The translations under genes and the position numbers were made by a program. Source: Deltaproteobacteria bacterium (GTDB lineage Bacteria > Myxococcota_A > UBA796 > CAJQPC01). Taken from it: a stretch of DNA of 64,000 nucleotides. Every line of letters begins with the position of its first letter. The first letter of the stretch is position 1. This document shows positions 41,864 to 50,528 of the stretch, one piece after another. The DNA is taken from assembly GCA_016717595.1 (NCBI GenBank), contig JADKFE010000028.1, positions 1 through 64,000 on the forward strand. Direction: 5' to 3'. The notes under the pieces are model-generated. The model was not told where the DNA came from. It was given only the letters and a program-made list of their open reading frames with translations, and ran no database searches.

Positions 41864-43421
41864 ATGATCGCGCTTCTTCTCTCAAGCTTTGCCTTCGCGG
41901 AGTCCCTTCGCCTCACCTTGGACGTTCACGACGGCACGATCAGCGTCGTCGAGGCCCAGCGTGTGCCGGGCAGCGTGCAGGCGCCTCCCGCCGGGGATGG
42001 CCCCAGCCTCACGGTTCACGACGCCGTAGGCCGCACGATCTCCGAGGTGACGCTGCCGACGACGGCGCACCGCAGCGTCATCTTCCCCGACGGCGGCGGC
42101 GCCAGCGCCACCCTCACTCGGGGCCAGATCGTCGTCGAGATCCCTTGGCCAGAGAGCGCGCACCACGCTGTTCTTGGGGGGCGCACCCTCACGCCTAACC
42201 CGCCCGCGCCGCCAGCCCCCGGCGTCGCCGTGGCGGTTCAGAGCGCCGGGCCCTCCGAGGAGCGCCTTGATCTCGTGTTCTTAGGCGATGGCTACGCCGA
42301 GTCCGAGCTCGACACCTTCGCCGCCGACGTCGACCGCATCGTCGCCTATGTGCTCCAGGTCGAGCCTTATGGGGCCTACACCGGCCTGTTCAACATCTGG
42401 CGCGTAGACCAGGCCTCAAACGAGTCAGGGGCGAGCCACTACGAACAAAGCCCCGCTGAGGTACGCGACACCGCGTATGGCTGCTACTACGGCTGCGGCG
42501 GCATCGACCGCCTCATCTGCTGCGATGACAGCGCCGTGCTCTCCGAGGTGCGGGCGGCGGTGCCCGGCTACGATGGCGTCATGGTGCTCGTGAACGACCC
42601 CACCTACCGGGGGCTCGGGCGGCTTCGCGTACGCCACGTCCTACACGGCCGACCCCTACGGCTCCCAGGTCGCCGCGCATGAGCTCGGGCACTCCTTGGT
42701 GGGCCTCTGGGACGAGTACAGCTACGGCACGACGGGCTCGGGCCAAGGCGCGCCCAACTGCGCCAAAGACGGCGAGGCGCCCCAATGGACCGCTTGGCTC
42801 GGCGAGAGCGGCGTGGACGCCTTCACGCCCTGCTCCTACACGAACCTCTACCGCCCCACCAACAACGGCTGCATGATGAACACCCTGCAAGACGGCTACT
42901 GCCCCGTCTGCCGGGAGCAGGCGGTCTTGGCCATCTACGGGCAGATCCCCGGCGTGATCCTCACCGAGAGCCCCGCCGAGGGGACGCTCACCTTGGCCCC
43001 CGGCGTCGATCACAGCCTGAGCTTGAGCACCTTGGGCCCCGATGATGGATCCCTGAGCGTCACCTGGGACATCGACGGCGAGGTGGTTGGCGAAGGCGCA
43101 GACTTCACGCTCAAGGGGTGTGTGGAGGGCGCGGTGTTGCGCGCTCGCGCATATGACCCGACCGCGTGGGTGCGTGAGGACGCCGCGGGGGTGACCTCAG
43201 ATGAGCGCCTGTGGAGCCTGGACAGCGCCGGCTGTCCGCCGCCGGGCGAAGACAGCGGCGACGGCGGCCCCAGCGACGACGACGACGACAGCGGCGAAGC
43301 GGGCGAAGACGGCGACAAGTCCGGGCGCTGCGGCTGCGCCGGGGTCACCGCGCCCGCCGGGCTCTCCGCGGCGATCCTGGCGATCCTTGTGGCGAGGCGG
43401 CGTCGATCTCAGCTATGCTGA
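41864..43421 (+). CDS. M64 family metallopeptidase with MYXO-CTERM-like tag (single-base frameshift)
   Basis: Removing one G from the G5 run at 42609-42613 joins two open frames into 518 aa (NDPTYR-GSGGFAYATSYTAD). The start has GGAG with 8-nt spacing and a Sec signal (MIALLLSSFAFAESL). A beta N-terminal domain is followed by the M64 catalytic domain: ERLDLVFLGDGYAESELDTF, and the zinc motif HELGHSLVGLWDEY, which is the family's HExxHxxxGLxDEY. After an Ig-like segment comes an Asp/Ser/Gly linker, then CGCAGVTAPAGLSAAI and a terminal RRRR, as in MYXO-CTERM sorting signals. A secreted or surface-anchored zinc protease, related to IgA-peptidase M64. ~33 nt before the TPR genes. Confidence 0.87.
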
Positions 43422-43454
43422 GATCTTCCCTACGACGCGGGAACCCTCGCGCGG

Positions 43455-44954
43455 GTGGGAAGGTCGGACGAGGTTGTGGCACCGACGACCAGCCAACATC
43501 GGCACGCGCTTCGTATCTCCGCGCTGTTTCACGGCGCGGTCGTGGACGAGGTCTTGCTCCAGCCCACCGCCTTGGCTGTGCGCCTCGACGACGAGCGCCT
43601 GGGCTTAGGGTTCCCGCCCTTAGATGGCGCTGAGGTCGCGCCGAGGGTGATCTGGCGGGGGCGCGCCGCCGTTGATGTGCTCATGCCCGACGCGCCGCCG
43701 ATCCGCGTCACCCCCCATGAGCCCGTGGAGCTTGGCCAAGGCCCGCTGCGCCTGCGCCTGAGCCTCAACGCCCAGCACCGTGTGCTGCCCTGGACCCTTG
43801 AGGCCGACGTGGTCTTCTTGGGCACGGTCATGCTCATGTCTGCCCTGGCCGTGGCGCTGCAGGTGTACCTCGACAGCCGAAGCGTCGGGGCGTCGGTCGC
43901 GCCGGACGTGCCGCCGGAGCTCATCGCCCGGCTCATGCGCGACGATCTCGACGGCGCTGAGCGCGGCGCCGTCCCTACAGACGAGCGGCCCGAGAGTGAG
44001 GTCCGCCTTCGTGACCTCTTCGTGCCCGCCGGGGCCAGCGGCGCCTTGGACCACGCGGGCGGCGCGGCGAACGTAGACGACGAGAAGGTTGTGGGGGAGG
44101 GCTCCTCCGCCGAGCTCCAGCCCTTGCGTCCGACGCCGACCATCGACCCCGCCGCGAAGCAGCCCGCCGAGGTCGCGAAGCTCGACGGCGTGCAAGACGC
44201 CCAACAGCTCCGCGCGACGCCGCGCCCCTCGGACTCAGACGCCAAGGACGACGAGCCCGAGAGCACGGCGATCCGCGAGGGCTGGGGCCTTGAGGATTGG
44301 TACGACGCCGAGGACGCCCGCAAAGACCAAGACGAGATCCTCCGAGAGATCACCGAGACGAACGAGCGCCTCAAGCTCAACCCTGACGACCCCTACCTCC
44401 TCCACCACTTGGCGTATTACCAATACCTGGGCCGAGACTACGACGGCGCGAAACGAAGCTACAACCGCCTCATCGAGCTCTTCCCGTCGATGTACAGCAG
44501 CTACAACAACCTCGCGCTGGTCTACAAACGAAACGGCGAGTACACCAAAGAGGAGAGCTTCTATCGCCTCGCGTTGGCGCTAGAGCCCAACAACACCTTC
44601 GTGATGTCCAACCTCGCCGTGAACCTCGCGCACCAGGAGCGCTACGATGAGGCGCTGGCGATTATGGAGAAGCTCGACAGTTTAAGGCCCGATGATCCCT
44701 ACGGTGATCTCCACCGCGCCAAGATCTACGCCAGCCGTGGCGACGCCGAGCTCGCGTTGACGCTCCTCGACGACGCCTTGGCGGGGATGCAGCGCCTCGA
44801 CACCCTGCACAACATCGAGTTTCGCCAAGACATCCGCCTGGATCCCGCGTTTCGTGTTCTGCGTGAAGATCCGCGCTTTAACGACCTTCTCGTGCGATAC
44901 TATGTGGACGGTCCCGAGCCTGGGATCAACCTGAGCGGAGGCGCAGGTGGGTGA
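43455..44954 (+). CDS. Membrane-anchored TPR protein with N-terminal beta domain, paralogue 1
   Basis: 499 aa from GTG 43455; later GTG codons are possible. The N-terminal ~110 residues are beta-rich (RISALFHGAVVDEVLLQPTA). A single transmembrane helix follows (VVFLGTVMLMSALAVALQVY), then a long acidic, probably extended linker, then TPR helices from ~305 (LLHHLAYYQYLGRDYDGAKR, SSYNNLALVYKRNGEYTKEE, AVNLAHQERYDEALAIMEKL). The N-terminal domain recalls the small cytoplasmic beta domain at the front of myxobacterial AgmX/Glt-type envelope proteins. That link is inference from pattern. TPRs would face the periplasm and bind partner proteins. Overlaps the next gene by 8 nt and shares its domain order. 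Confidence 0.7.
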   Translation: MGRSDEVVAPTTSQHRHALRISALFHGAVVDEVLLQPTALAVRLDDERLGLGFPPLDGAEVAPRVIWRGRAAVDVLMPDAPPIRVTPHEPVELGQGPLRLRLSLNAQHRVLPWTLEADVVFLGTVMLMSALAVALQVYLDSRSVGASVAPDVPPELIARLMRDDLDGAERGAVPTDERPESEVRLRDLFVPAGASGALDHAGGAANVDDEKVVGEGSSAELQPLRPTPTIDPAAKQPAEVAKLDGVQDAQQLRATPRPSDSDAKDDEPESTAIREGWGLEDWYDAEDARKDQDEILREITETNERLKLNPDDPYLLHHLAYYQYLGRDYDGAKRSYNRLIELFPSMYSSYNNLALVYKRNGEYTKEESFYRLALALEPNNTFVMSNLAVNLAHQERYDEALAIMEKLDSLRPDDPYGDLHRAKIYASRGDAELALTLLDDALAGMQRLDTLHNIEFRQDIRLDPAFRVLREDPRFNDLLVRYYVDGPEPGINLSGGAGG

Positions 44955-46116
44955 TCTCCACGTCACTGTGGCGTTCCACGGACGGGTCATCGAGGACCGC
45001 ACGGTCCCCGTGCGCGGCGCGGTGCGGCTCGGCGACGAGATCAACAGCCTGCTCCAGTTCCCCGGCGCCTCCATCGTCATCTACCGCGTCGGCGACTGCC
45101 TCGACGTGCGCGGGCGCCGCTTGGCGGAGGGGCAGAGCACGGGCTTCTCGTTGGGCGCGGTGCAGGTTGAGGTGGAGCACACCGAGCCGACGCGCCTACG
45201 AATGCCCTCCACCTCCCCCATGGACCCACGGTTTTTGCTCGTCGCGCTGGCGGTGAGCGTCGGTGGCCTCTGGGTAGACACGCTCACGAGCCTACACGAC
45301 GCGCCGAGGGTGGCCGAGATCAGCCGCGCGTTGGGCTTACGCGCCGATCCTCGCCGTGAAGACGCCGACCCCCGGCAGGAGCGCACCGCGGCCGTCCAGC
45401 CCGGCGGCCTCACCCTCGCCCCGGACGCCGTCGCGCCCGGAGGGGACGCCCGCGCCGCCGCCCCAGATGACGACGTCACCGGCTGGGGCTACTTCGCGTG
45501 GTACCGCCAGGCCGTGCCCGGCACCATCGACGCTGAGCTGGCCCGCCTCAAGCTCTTGAGCCAGCCCGACGACCCCGAGCTGCGGCACCAGGTCGCCCGG
45601 GGCGAGTACAACAACGACAACTTTGAGGAGGCCGCGCGCCTCTACGCCGAGCTCCTCGTCACGCGCCCGGACGACGTTCGGGCCCTTGAGGGCCTCGCCG
45701 GGTGTATGCGCCGCTTGGGGCGGCACCGCGCTGAGATTGAGCTCTGGGATCGTGCCCTGCGCCGCTCGCCCCAGAGCGTGATGGCCCTGGGCGGTCGCGC
45801 CGTCGCGTTTGCGCGCCTCGGCGAGTACGCCCGCGCCGCGGCCCAGCTCGATCACCTCGGCCAGATCAGCCCCGATCACGCCTTGGTGCCGCTCTACGGC
45901 GCCATGATCCACGCGCTCATCGGTGATCAGGACGAGGCCCTGGCCTTGGTCGAGGACGCCTTGGCCGCGCGTGGGTCGCTGCCCGAGGCGCTGCAAGTAG
46001 AGCTGCGCCGCGACCTCGCGCTGGACCCCGCCTTCGCCCCCCTTCGCGCCGAGCTGGGGCTTCGCCGGGTGCTCTACCGCCACTTCGGCGCCGCCGCGCC
46101 GCGCTCGCTGCGCTAA
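44947..46116 (+). CDS. Membrane-anchored TPR protein with N-terminal beta domain, paralogue 2
   Basis: 389 aa from GTG 44947, with GGAGG upstream. The N-terminal ~85 residues read as a compact beta domain (LHVTVAFHGRVIEDRTVPVR, GDEINSLLQFPGASIVIYRV), clearly related in pattern to the upstream gene product and to the AgmX/GltG-like 'FxGKxxEER...GE' domain. A TM helix (FLLVALAVSVGGLWV) leads to a Pro/Asp-rich linker, then TPR units (ELRHQVARGEYNNDNFEEAA, ALEGLAGCMRRLGRHRAEIE, ALGGRAVAFARLGEYARAAA). The pair may form a hetero-oligomeric scaffold across the inner membrane. It is convergent with the FG-GAP gene, with a GC-rich hairpin between. Confidence 0.7.
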   Translation: MGDLHVTVAFHGRVIEDRTVPVRGAVRLGDEINSLLQFPGASIVIYRVGDCLDVRGRRLAEGQSTGFSLGAVQVEVEHTEPTRLRMPSTSPMDPRFLLVALAVSVGGLWVDTLTSLHDAPRVAEISRALGLRADPRREDADPRQERTAAVQPGGLTLAPDAVAPGGDARAAAPDDDVTGWGYFAWYRQAVPGTIDAELARLKLLSQPDDPELRHQVARGEYNNDNFEEAARLYAELLVTRPDDVRALEGLAGCMRRLGRHRAEIELWDRALRRSPQSVMALGGRAVAFARLGEYARAAAQLDHLGQISPDHALVPLYGAMIHALIGDQDEALALVEDALAARGSLPEALQVELRRDLALDPAFAPLRAELGLRRVLYRHFGAAAPRSLR

Positions 46117-46143
46117 GGCCCGCCTCAGCTCGATCGCGGCGCG

Positions 46144-46163
46144 CGGCGCGAGTCGTCGCGCCG
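46144..46163. terminator. Possible bidirectional terminator hairpin
   Basis: CGGCGCG pairs with CGCGCCG around a 6-nt loop (AGTCGT), in the 64-nt gap between two convergent genes. There is no T-tract on either strand, so its strength is uncertain. Confidence 0.4.
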
Positions 46164-46180
46164 GCGCCGGTCACCTCCGA

Positions 46181-49100
46181 TTACGCCCGCCGCCGACGGG
46201 CCAAGCCCAAGCTGATGAGCGCGCCGAGGAGGCTGAGCGGCCCAGGAGGGGACTGGCAACGTTTTCCGCTGCCGAGGCCCGTGTCCGTGCTCTCATCTCC
46301 TTCGCAGCTCGCGATGTCTGGGTTGGTGTCATCGCAGTCAACGCCCCAGATCGCGCCGTCGCCGTCTTGGTCGTTGTCGTTGCCGTCGCAGCTCTGATCG
46401 ACGCCGTCGTACCAGATCTCCTCAGCGCCGGGGAAGATGTCGGCCCGCTCGTCGTCGCAGTCCTCGCCGCCGCTCCAGACCGCCTCGTGTCCGTCAGCGT
46501 CAGCGTCGTAGTCCGAGCTGCCGTCGCAGTCTTGATCGACGCCGTCGTACCAGATCTCGTCGCCATCAGGGTTGACCGCGGCGGTGAGGTCATCACAGTC
46601 CTCATCGACGCCGAACCCGTCACGGTCTTGATCGTCATCGTTGCCGTCACAGTCTTGATCCGCGCCGTCATACCAGACCTCATCTGCGCCAGGGTGCACG
46701 TCAGAGCGCGCGTCGTCGCAGTCGGTGCCGCCGGTAGCGATCGAGTCGAAGCCGTCGGCGTCCGCGTCGTTGTCTGAGCGCGCCGAGCAGTCTGTGTCGA
46801 TGCCATCATAAGGAAGGTCGGGCGCGCCGGGGTAGACGTCGGCACGAACGTCGTCGCAGTCCGTCCCGCCGTAGCCTAAGGAGTCGAAGCCGTCGCCATC
46901 GGCGTCATAGTCTGAGCCCTCGTCACAGGCTTGGTCTACGCCGTCATACCAGACCTCGGGGGCGCCCGGGTAAGCGCTCGACGAGTCGTCATCACAGTCG
47001 CCAGTGAGGCCGGTCATGCCTGCCGGGGCGTCGCAGACAAAGGCCGCCACAGACGAGGCGCCGTAGCCGTCGGCGTCGGCGTCGAGATACCAATCCCGAC
47101 CATTGATGACCGATGGATCAGCGTCATCACAGTCATCGCCTGTGGCCACGGCGCCCGCTGGAGCGGTGCAGGCCGCGACTGAAGACGTCGCGTCCCCAAA
47201 GCCGTCGCCATCCGCGTCGCCGTACCACAGCGGCGGGTTGTTGTCGGCGACGGCGTCACAGTCGTTGTCGACGCCGTCGCAGATCTCGGTCGCGCCGAGA
47301 TACACCGAGGTGTCACTGTCATCGCAGTCGAGCACGTAAAAATAGCCGTCACCGTCGAGATCCGTCAGGTCCAAGTGACGGAGGCTGGTTCCTGTCCCGC
47401 CTCGAATGAAGTACATCAGGTCGATGTGGCCGTCGTTGTCAACGTCTGGGGCCTGCGCGATGTCGTCGATATCGCCGCTCGAGTTCAGCAGCACAAAGAA
47501 CGGGGTAGGGGAGCTAGAGGCGCCGGGGCTCATATAGTACGAGATGTCGGTGTCGGTCATCTCACCGATGGCGAGCTCATCCAGGCCGTCGCCGTTTGCG
47601 TCGCCCATGCCCGCCAAGGCCGAGCCAAATCCCGAGTCGGTCGTCCCGAAGATCTGGAGCGCGGGTGTGGTCGAGAGGCCGCCGGACGCGCCGTAGTAGA
47701 TCTCGGCCTTTCCGGCGTTCGTGATGCTGCTGGTGTCCCAGTAGGGGCAGCCCATGCCGAGGTCTTGAATGCCGTCGCCGTTGATGTCTCCGACAGGATC
47801 CACCACATCGCAACCGATGTTTGCTTGACCGCCCTGGAGTTTGGTCGTGAACGCCCCGGGGATGGAGGAGCTGCCATACGCGACGAAGATCGCGCCTTCG
47901 TTGGTGAAGCTGCCATCCCACTGCACGGCGGCGGCGGCGATGTCGTTGTAACCATCGCCGTTTAGATCTGGCATGATCTGCACGGGGTTGCCCAGACGGG
48001 CGCTGTTCTGGTCCGAGCCTTTGCTCCATACAGCGGTCGGGTTCAGACCGTAGCTGGCGCCGACGAACAAGAACACCACACCCTCGTCGGTCTGGCCGTC
48101 GTCATGCTTCGTGGCGCCGACGAGCACGTCGTCGAGGTTGTCGCCGTTCACATCTCCGCAGGCGATGGACTCGCCGAACTGCGCACCCGACTGTGAGCCG
48201 ACCACGGAGCCATAGTTGGTGTTGGACACCCCTGTGCTGCTGCCGTAGTGAACCCAGATGTAGCCGTTTCCGTACGCGGAGTCGCCGACGATCAGATCAT
48301 CATATCCATCGTTGTTGATGTCACAGTTCCCAGCGAGGGCGGAGCCGTAGGTGGTCGTCGTCGTAAGGAGGGTGAGCGATGAGCTGGCCGTCTCAGGAAA
48401 CCCCGTGGCGCTGCCGTGGTAGATGTTCACCTGGGTGACAGTGTACCCGGGCGCCTCAGCGATGGCGACGTCGCCATAGCCGTCACCGTTCAGGTCTCCA
48501 GCGTAGGTGAAGTCACCATAGGCGGAGTTTGTGCTGGATATTGTCCAGTCGTAAAACTCGGGAGTGCTGAGTCCGCTCGGGCTTCCATTTTTCAAACTCG
48601 CAGAGGTCCCCCCGAAGATCATCTCATCGTAACCATCGGGCTCCATGTCGCCCGCGAACGCGAGCGTACTAGAGGTGGACGCCGATCTCTCGTCCACGTA
48701 TCGTGAGCCTAAGCCTGAGCTGGTGCCATAAAAAAGCCGCATCTTGGCCGACGTGCCGCTGCCGCCCTCATCAATACAAAGCACCGTGAGGTCATCATAG
48801 CCGTCCCCGTTGACGTCCCCTCCAGCGCCCACCTCCCCACCGCAGTACACCTTCAATCCACCGTCCGAGTAGGTCCAGCTCGCGGAGAGCTCTAATCCAG
48901 ATGCGCTCCCGTAGAAGACCTCGACGTATCTGTCGCTGTAGCTATAGACCGATTTCGACGAGGAGGCGATCACGAGCTCATCGGCGCCATCCCCGTTCAT
49001 GTCCCCGCCGCTCATGATCTCGACGCCGTAATGGTGCTCGTCGGGGCTATAAGACGCCCAGTCTGGGCCTGTCGTTGAGAGCCCCGCGGCGCTGCCATAA

Positions 49101-50461
49101 TACACATAGGCCGCGCCGTATTTGCCCGTCGTCACATAGAAGTACGACGCGGTGACTCCGACGTCGTCCAGACCGTCCCCGCTGAGATCGCCGAGCCCGG
49201 CGACGGCGTACCCGAGCTTAGACGAGCTCGGTGTGTCCGACCGTGACCAGAGGGTCGAGGAGGCCAGACCAGACGAAGAGCCTGCCCACACAAACACGCC
49301 GCCGCTGTCTGTGGCGGACCCGTCGTAGCTCGGGGCCCCAGCGACGACGTCGTCATACCCGTCGTTGTTGATGTCGCCCGCGAAATCGACGGACCAACCC
49401 AGCTCAGCGCTGACCTGGTTGGCGTCTTTCATCCAGTCTGCGGTGGTGCTCGGGCCGTCGGGGCCGCCGTAATAGACGAACAGCGCGCCCTCGTTGGACT
49501 GGCCGTAGTCGTAGCCCGGCGCGCCGACCACCACGTCGTCGTAACCGTCTCCGTTCACGTCGCCGTCCATCGCCGCGGTGCGCCCAAACAGCGCGCCTGT
49601 TTGACCCGCGGTCACTGTCCACGCGGGCTCAAGGGGCAGCCCGAGGGGAGAGCCAAAGTAGGCGTAGACGGTGCCACCGCCGGTGGTGTCATCGACGCCG
49701 ATGAGCACGTCGTTGTACCCGTCGCCGTTGACGTCGCCGGGGCCGAACGAGCGTATAATCCCTGTGCTCGTCGCGATCTCCTCTCGGTCGTAGTGGAACC
49801 AGTACTGGTGGAGGTAGGGATCAACGGTGATGGGGAACTGCGCTCCGTCGGTGTCGATGATGAGACGCAGGCCATCGTCCCAGGCCTCCATTCGCCCCTC
49901 AAGGTCCGCGCCGTCGGCGTCCCAGGCGATCAGCCCTTGGTAGTTGAGCATGCGGCCGTCTTCGGTACGAAACACGAGGTGATCGTCGCTGCGCTCCTCA
50001 ACGGTCGCGCCGCGCACCTCGATCTCCAGCACCAGCGGGCCAGATCCCGTCGAGCGCGCCACCTCAAAGCCCTGTTGAACGCCCTGGTGCCCGTTCCGGT
50101 ACCACTCCGAGAGGCCCTCGTGTTGGCCCACGAGGTCAGGCGCGCAGCGTCTCATCCCGCGGCAGTCTCCGAGGGTCCAGCGCGGCGCCTCAGCCTCCTG
50201 AGAGGCCTCGCCGTGGCCCCATCGGCGCAAATGAAGGCCGATCTCAGAGGTCAACCCGCTGAGCTTCAGCCCGCCTTCGCTCGTGTGGAGCGAGAGCCCT
50301 TGGAGCGTGTTCTCCGCGAGAAACACGCCGTCTTGGGCCACGAAGCCGTAGCGCGCGGCCTCCTCTTCGGACTCAAACAAGGGCGCGGGGGTAGGGAGCA
50401 GCGGCGCGTCGCCGGACGGAGCCTGGCAAGCGATGAGCAGGAGGAACAGAGCGGAGGTCAA
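46181..50461 (-). CDS. Giant FG-GAP / MopE-repeat surface lipoprotein with C-terminal sorting tag
   Basis: 1426 aa. The start is TTG 50461, supported by GAGGAG at ~6-nt spacing. MTSALFLLLIACQAPSGDAP is a lipoprotein signal. Residues ~40-215 are a beta region. Then come about fourteen FG-GAP/integrin-alpha-like calcium-binding repeats (GDVNGDGYDDVVVGAPGYD and variants), enough for two seven-bladed propellers. From ~1045 the MopE-type metal-binding repeats begin (DCDD...YPGA.E..YDGVDQDCDG), ending at ~1395. The last 30 residues (Ser/Thr linker, GKRCQSPPGPLSLLGALI, RRRR) look like a MYXO-CTERM tag. A calcium-loaded surface adhesin or matrix protein is likely. Having both a lipobox and a C-terminal tag is odd. 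Confidence 0.87.
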   Translation of the reverse strand: MTSALFLLLIACQAPSGDAPLLPTPAPLFESEEEAARYGFVAQDGVFLAENTLQGLSLHTSEGGLKLSGLTSEIGLHLRRWGHGEASQEAEAPRWTLGDCRGMRRCAPDLVGQHEGLSEWYRNGHQGVQQGFEVARSTGSGPLVLEIEVRGATVEERSDDHLVFRTEDGRMLNYQGLIAWDADGADLEGRMEAWDDGLRLIIDTDGAQFPITVDPYLHQYWFHYDREEIATSTGIIRSFGPGDVNGDGYNDVLIGVDDTTGGGTVYAYFGSPLGLPLEPAWTVTAGQTGALFGRTAAMDGDVNGDGYDDVVVGAPGYDYGQSNEGALFVYYGGPDGPSTTADWMKDANQVSAELGWSVDFAGDINNDGYDDVVAGAPSYDGSATDSGGVFVWAGSSSGLASSTLWSRSDTPSSSKLGYAVAGLGDLSGDGLDDVGVTASYFYVTTGKYGAAYVYYGSAAGLSTTGPDWASYSPDEHHYGVEIMSGGDMNGDGADELVIASSSKSVYSYSDRYVEVFYGSASGLELSASWTYSDGGLKVYCGGEVGAGGDVNGDGYDDLTVLCIDEGGSGTSAKMRLFYGTSSGLGSRYVDERSASTSSTLAFAGDMEPDGYDEMIFGGTSASLKNGSPSGLSTPEFYDWTISSTNSAYGDFTYAGDLNGDGYGDVAIAEAPGYTVTQVNIYHGSATGFPETASSSLTLLTTTTTYGSALAGNCDINNDGYDDLIVGDSAYGNGYIWVHYGSSTGVSNTNYGSVVGSQSGAQFGESIACGDVNGDNLDDVLVGATKHDDGQTDEGVVFLFVGASYGLNPTAVWSKGSDQNSARLGNPVQIMPDLNGDGYNDIAAAAVQWDGSFTNEGAIFVAYGSSSIPGAFTTKLQGGQANIGCDVVDPVGDINGDGIQDLGMGCPYWDTSSITNAGKAEIYYGASGGLSTTPALQIFGTTDSGFGSALAGMGDANGDGLDELAIGEMTDTDISYYMSPGASSSPTPFFVLLNSSGDIDDIAQAPDVDNDGHIDLMYFIRGGTGTSLRHLDLTDLDGDGYFYVLDCDDSDTSVYLGATEICDGVDNDCDAVADNNPPLWYGDADGDGFGDATSSVAACTAPAGAVATGDDCDDADPSVINGRDWYLDADADGYGASSVAAFVCDAPAGMTGLTGDCDDDSSSAYPGAPEVWYDGVDQACDEGSDYDADGDGFDSLGYGGTDCDDVRADVYPGAPDLPYDGIDTDCSARSDNDADADGFDSIATGGTDCDDARSDVHPGADEVWYDGADQDCDGNDDDQDRDGFGVDEDCDDLTAAVNPDGDEIWYDGVDQDCDGSSDYDADADGHEAVWSGGEDCDDERADIFPGAEEIWYDGVDQSCDGNDNDQDGDGAIWGVDCDDTNPDIASCEGDESTDTGLGSGKRCQSPPGPLSLLGALISLGLARRRRA

Positions 50462-50528
50462 GGTCGACTCCTCAAAAGCGAGGGGGAAGGGGTCGGCGCG
50501 CGCCTACGGGCCGCGCCGGAGAGGTGGG

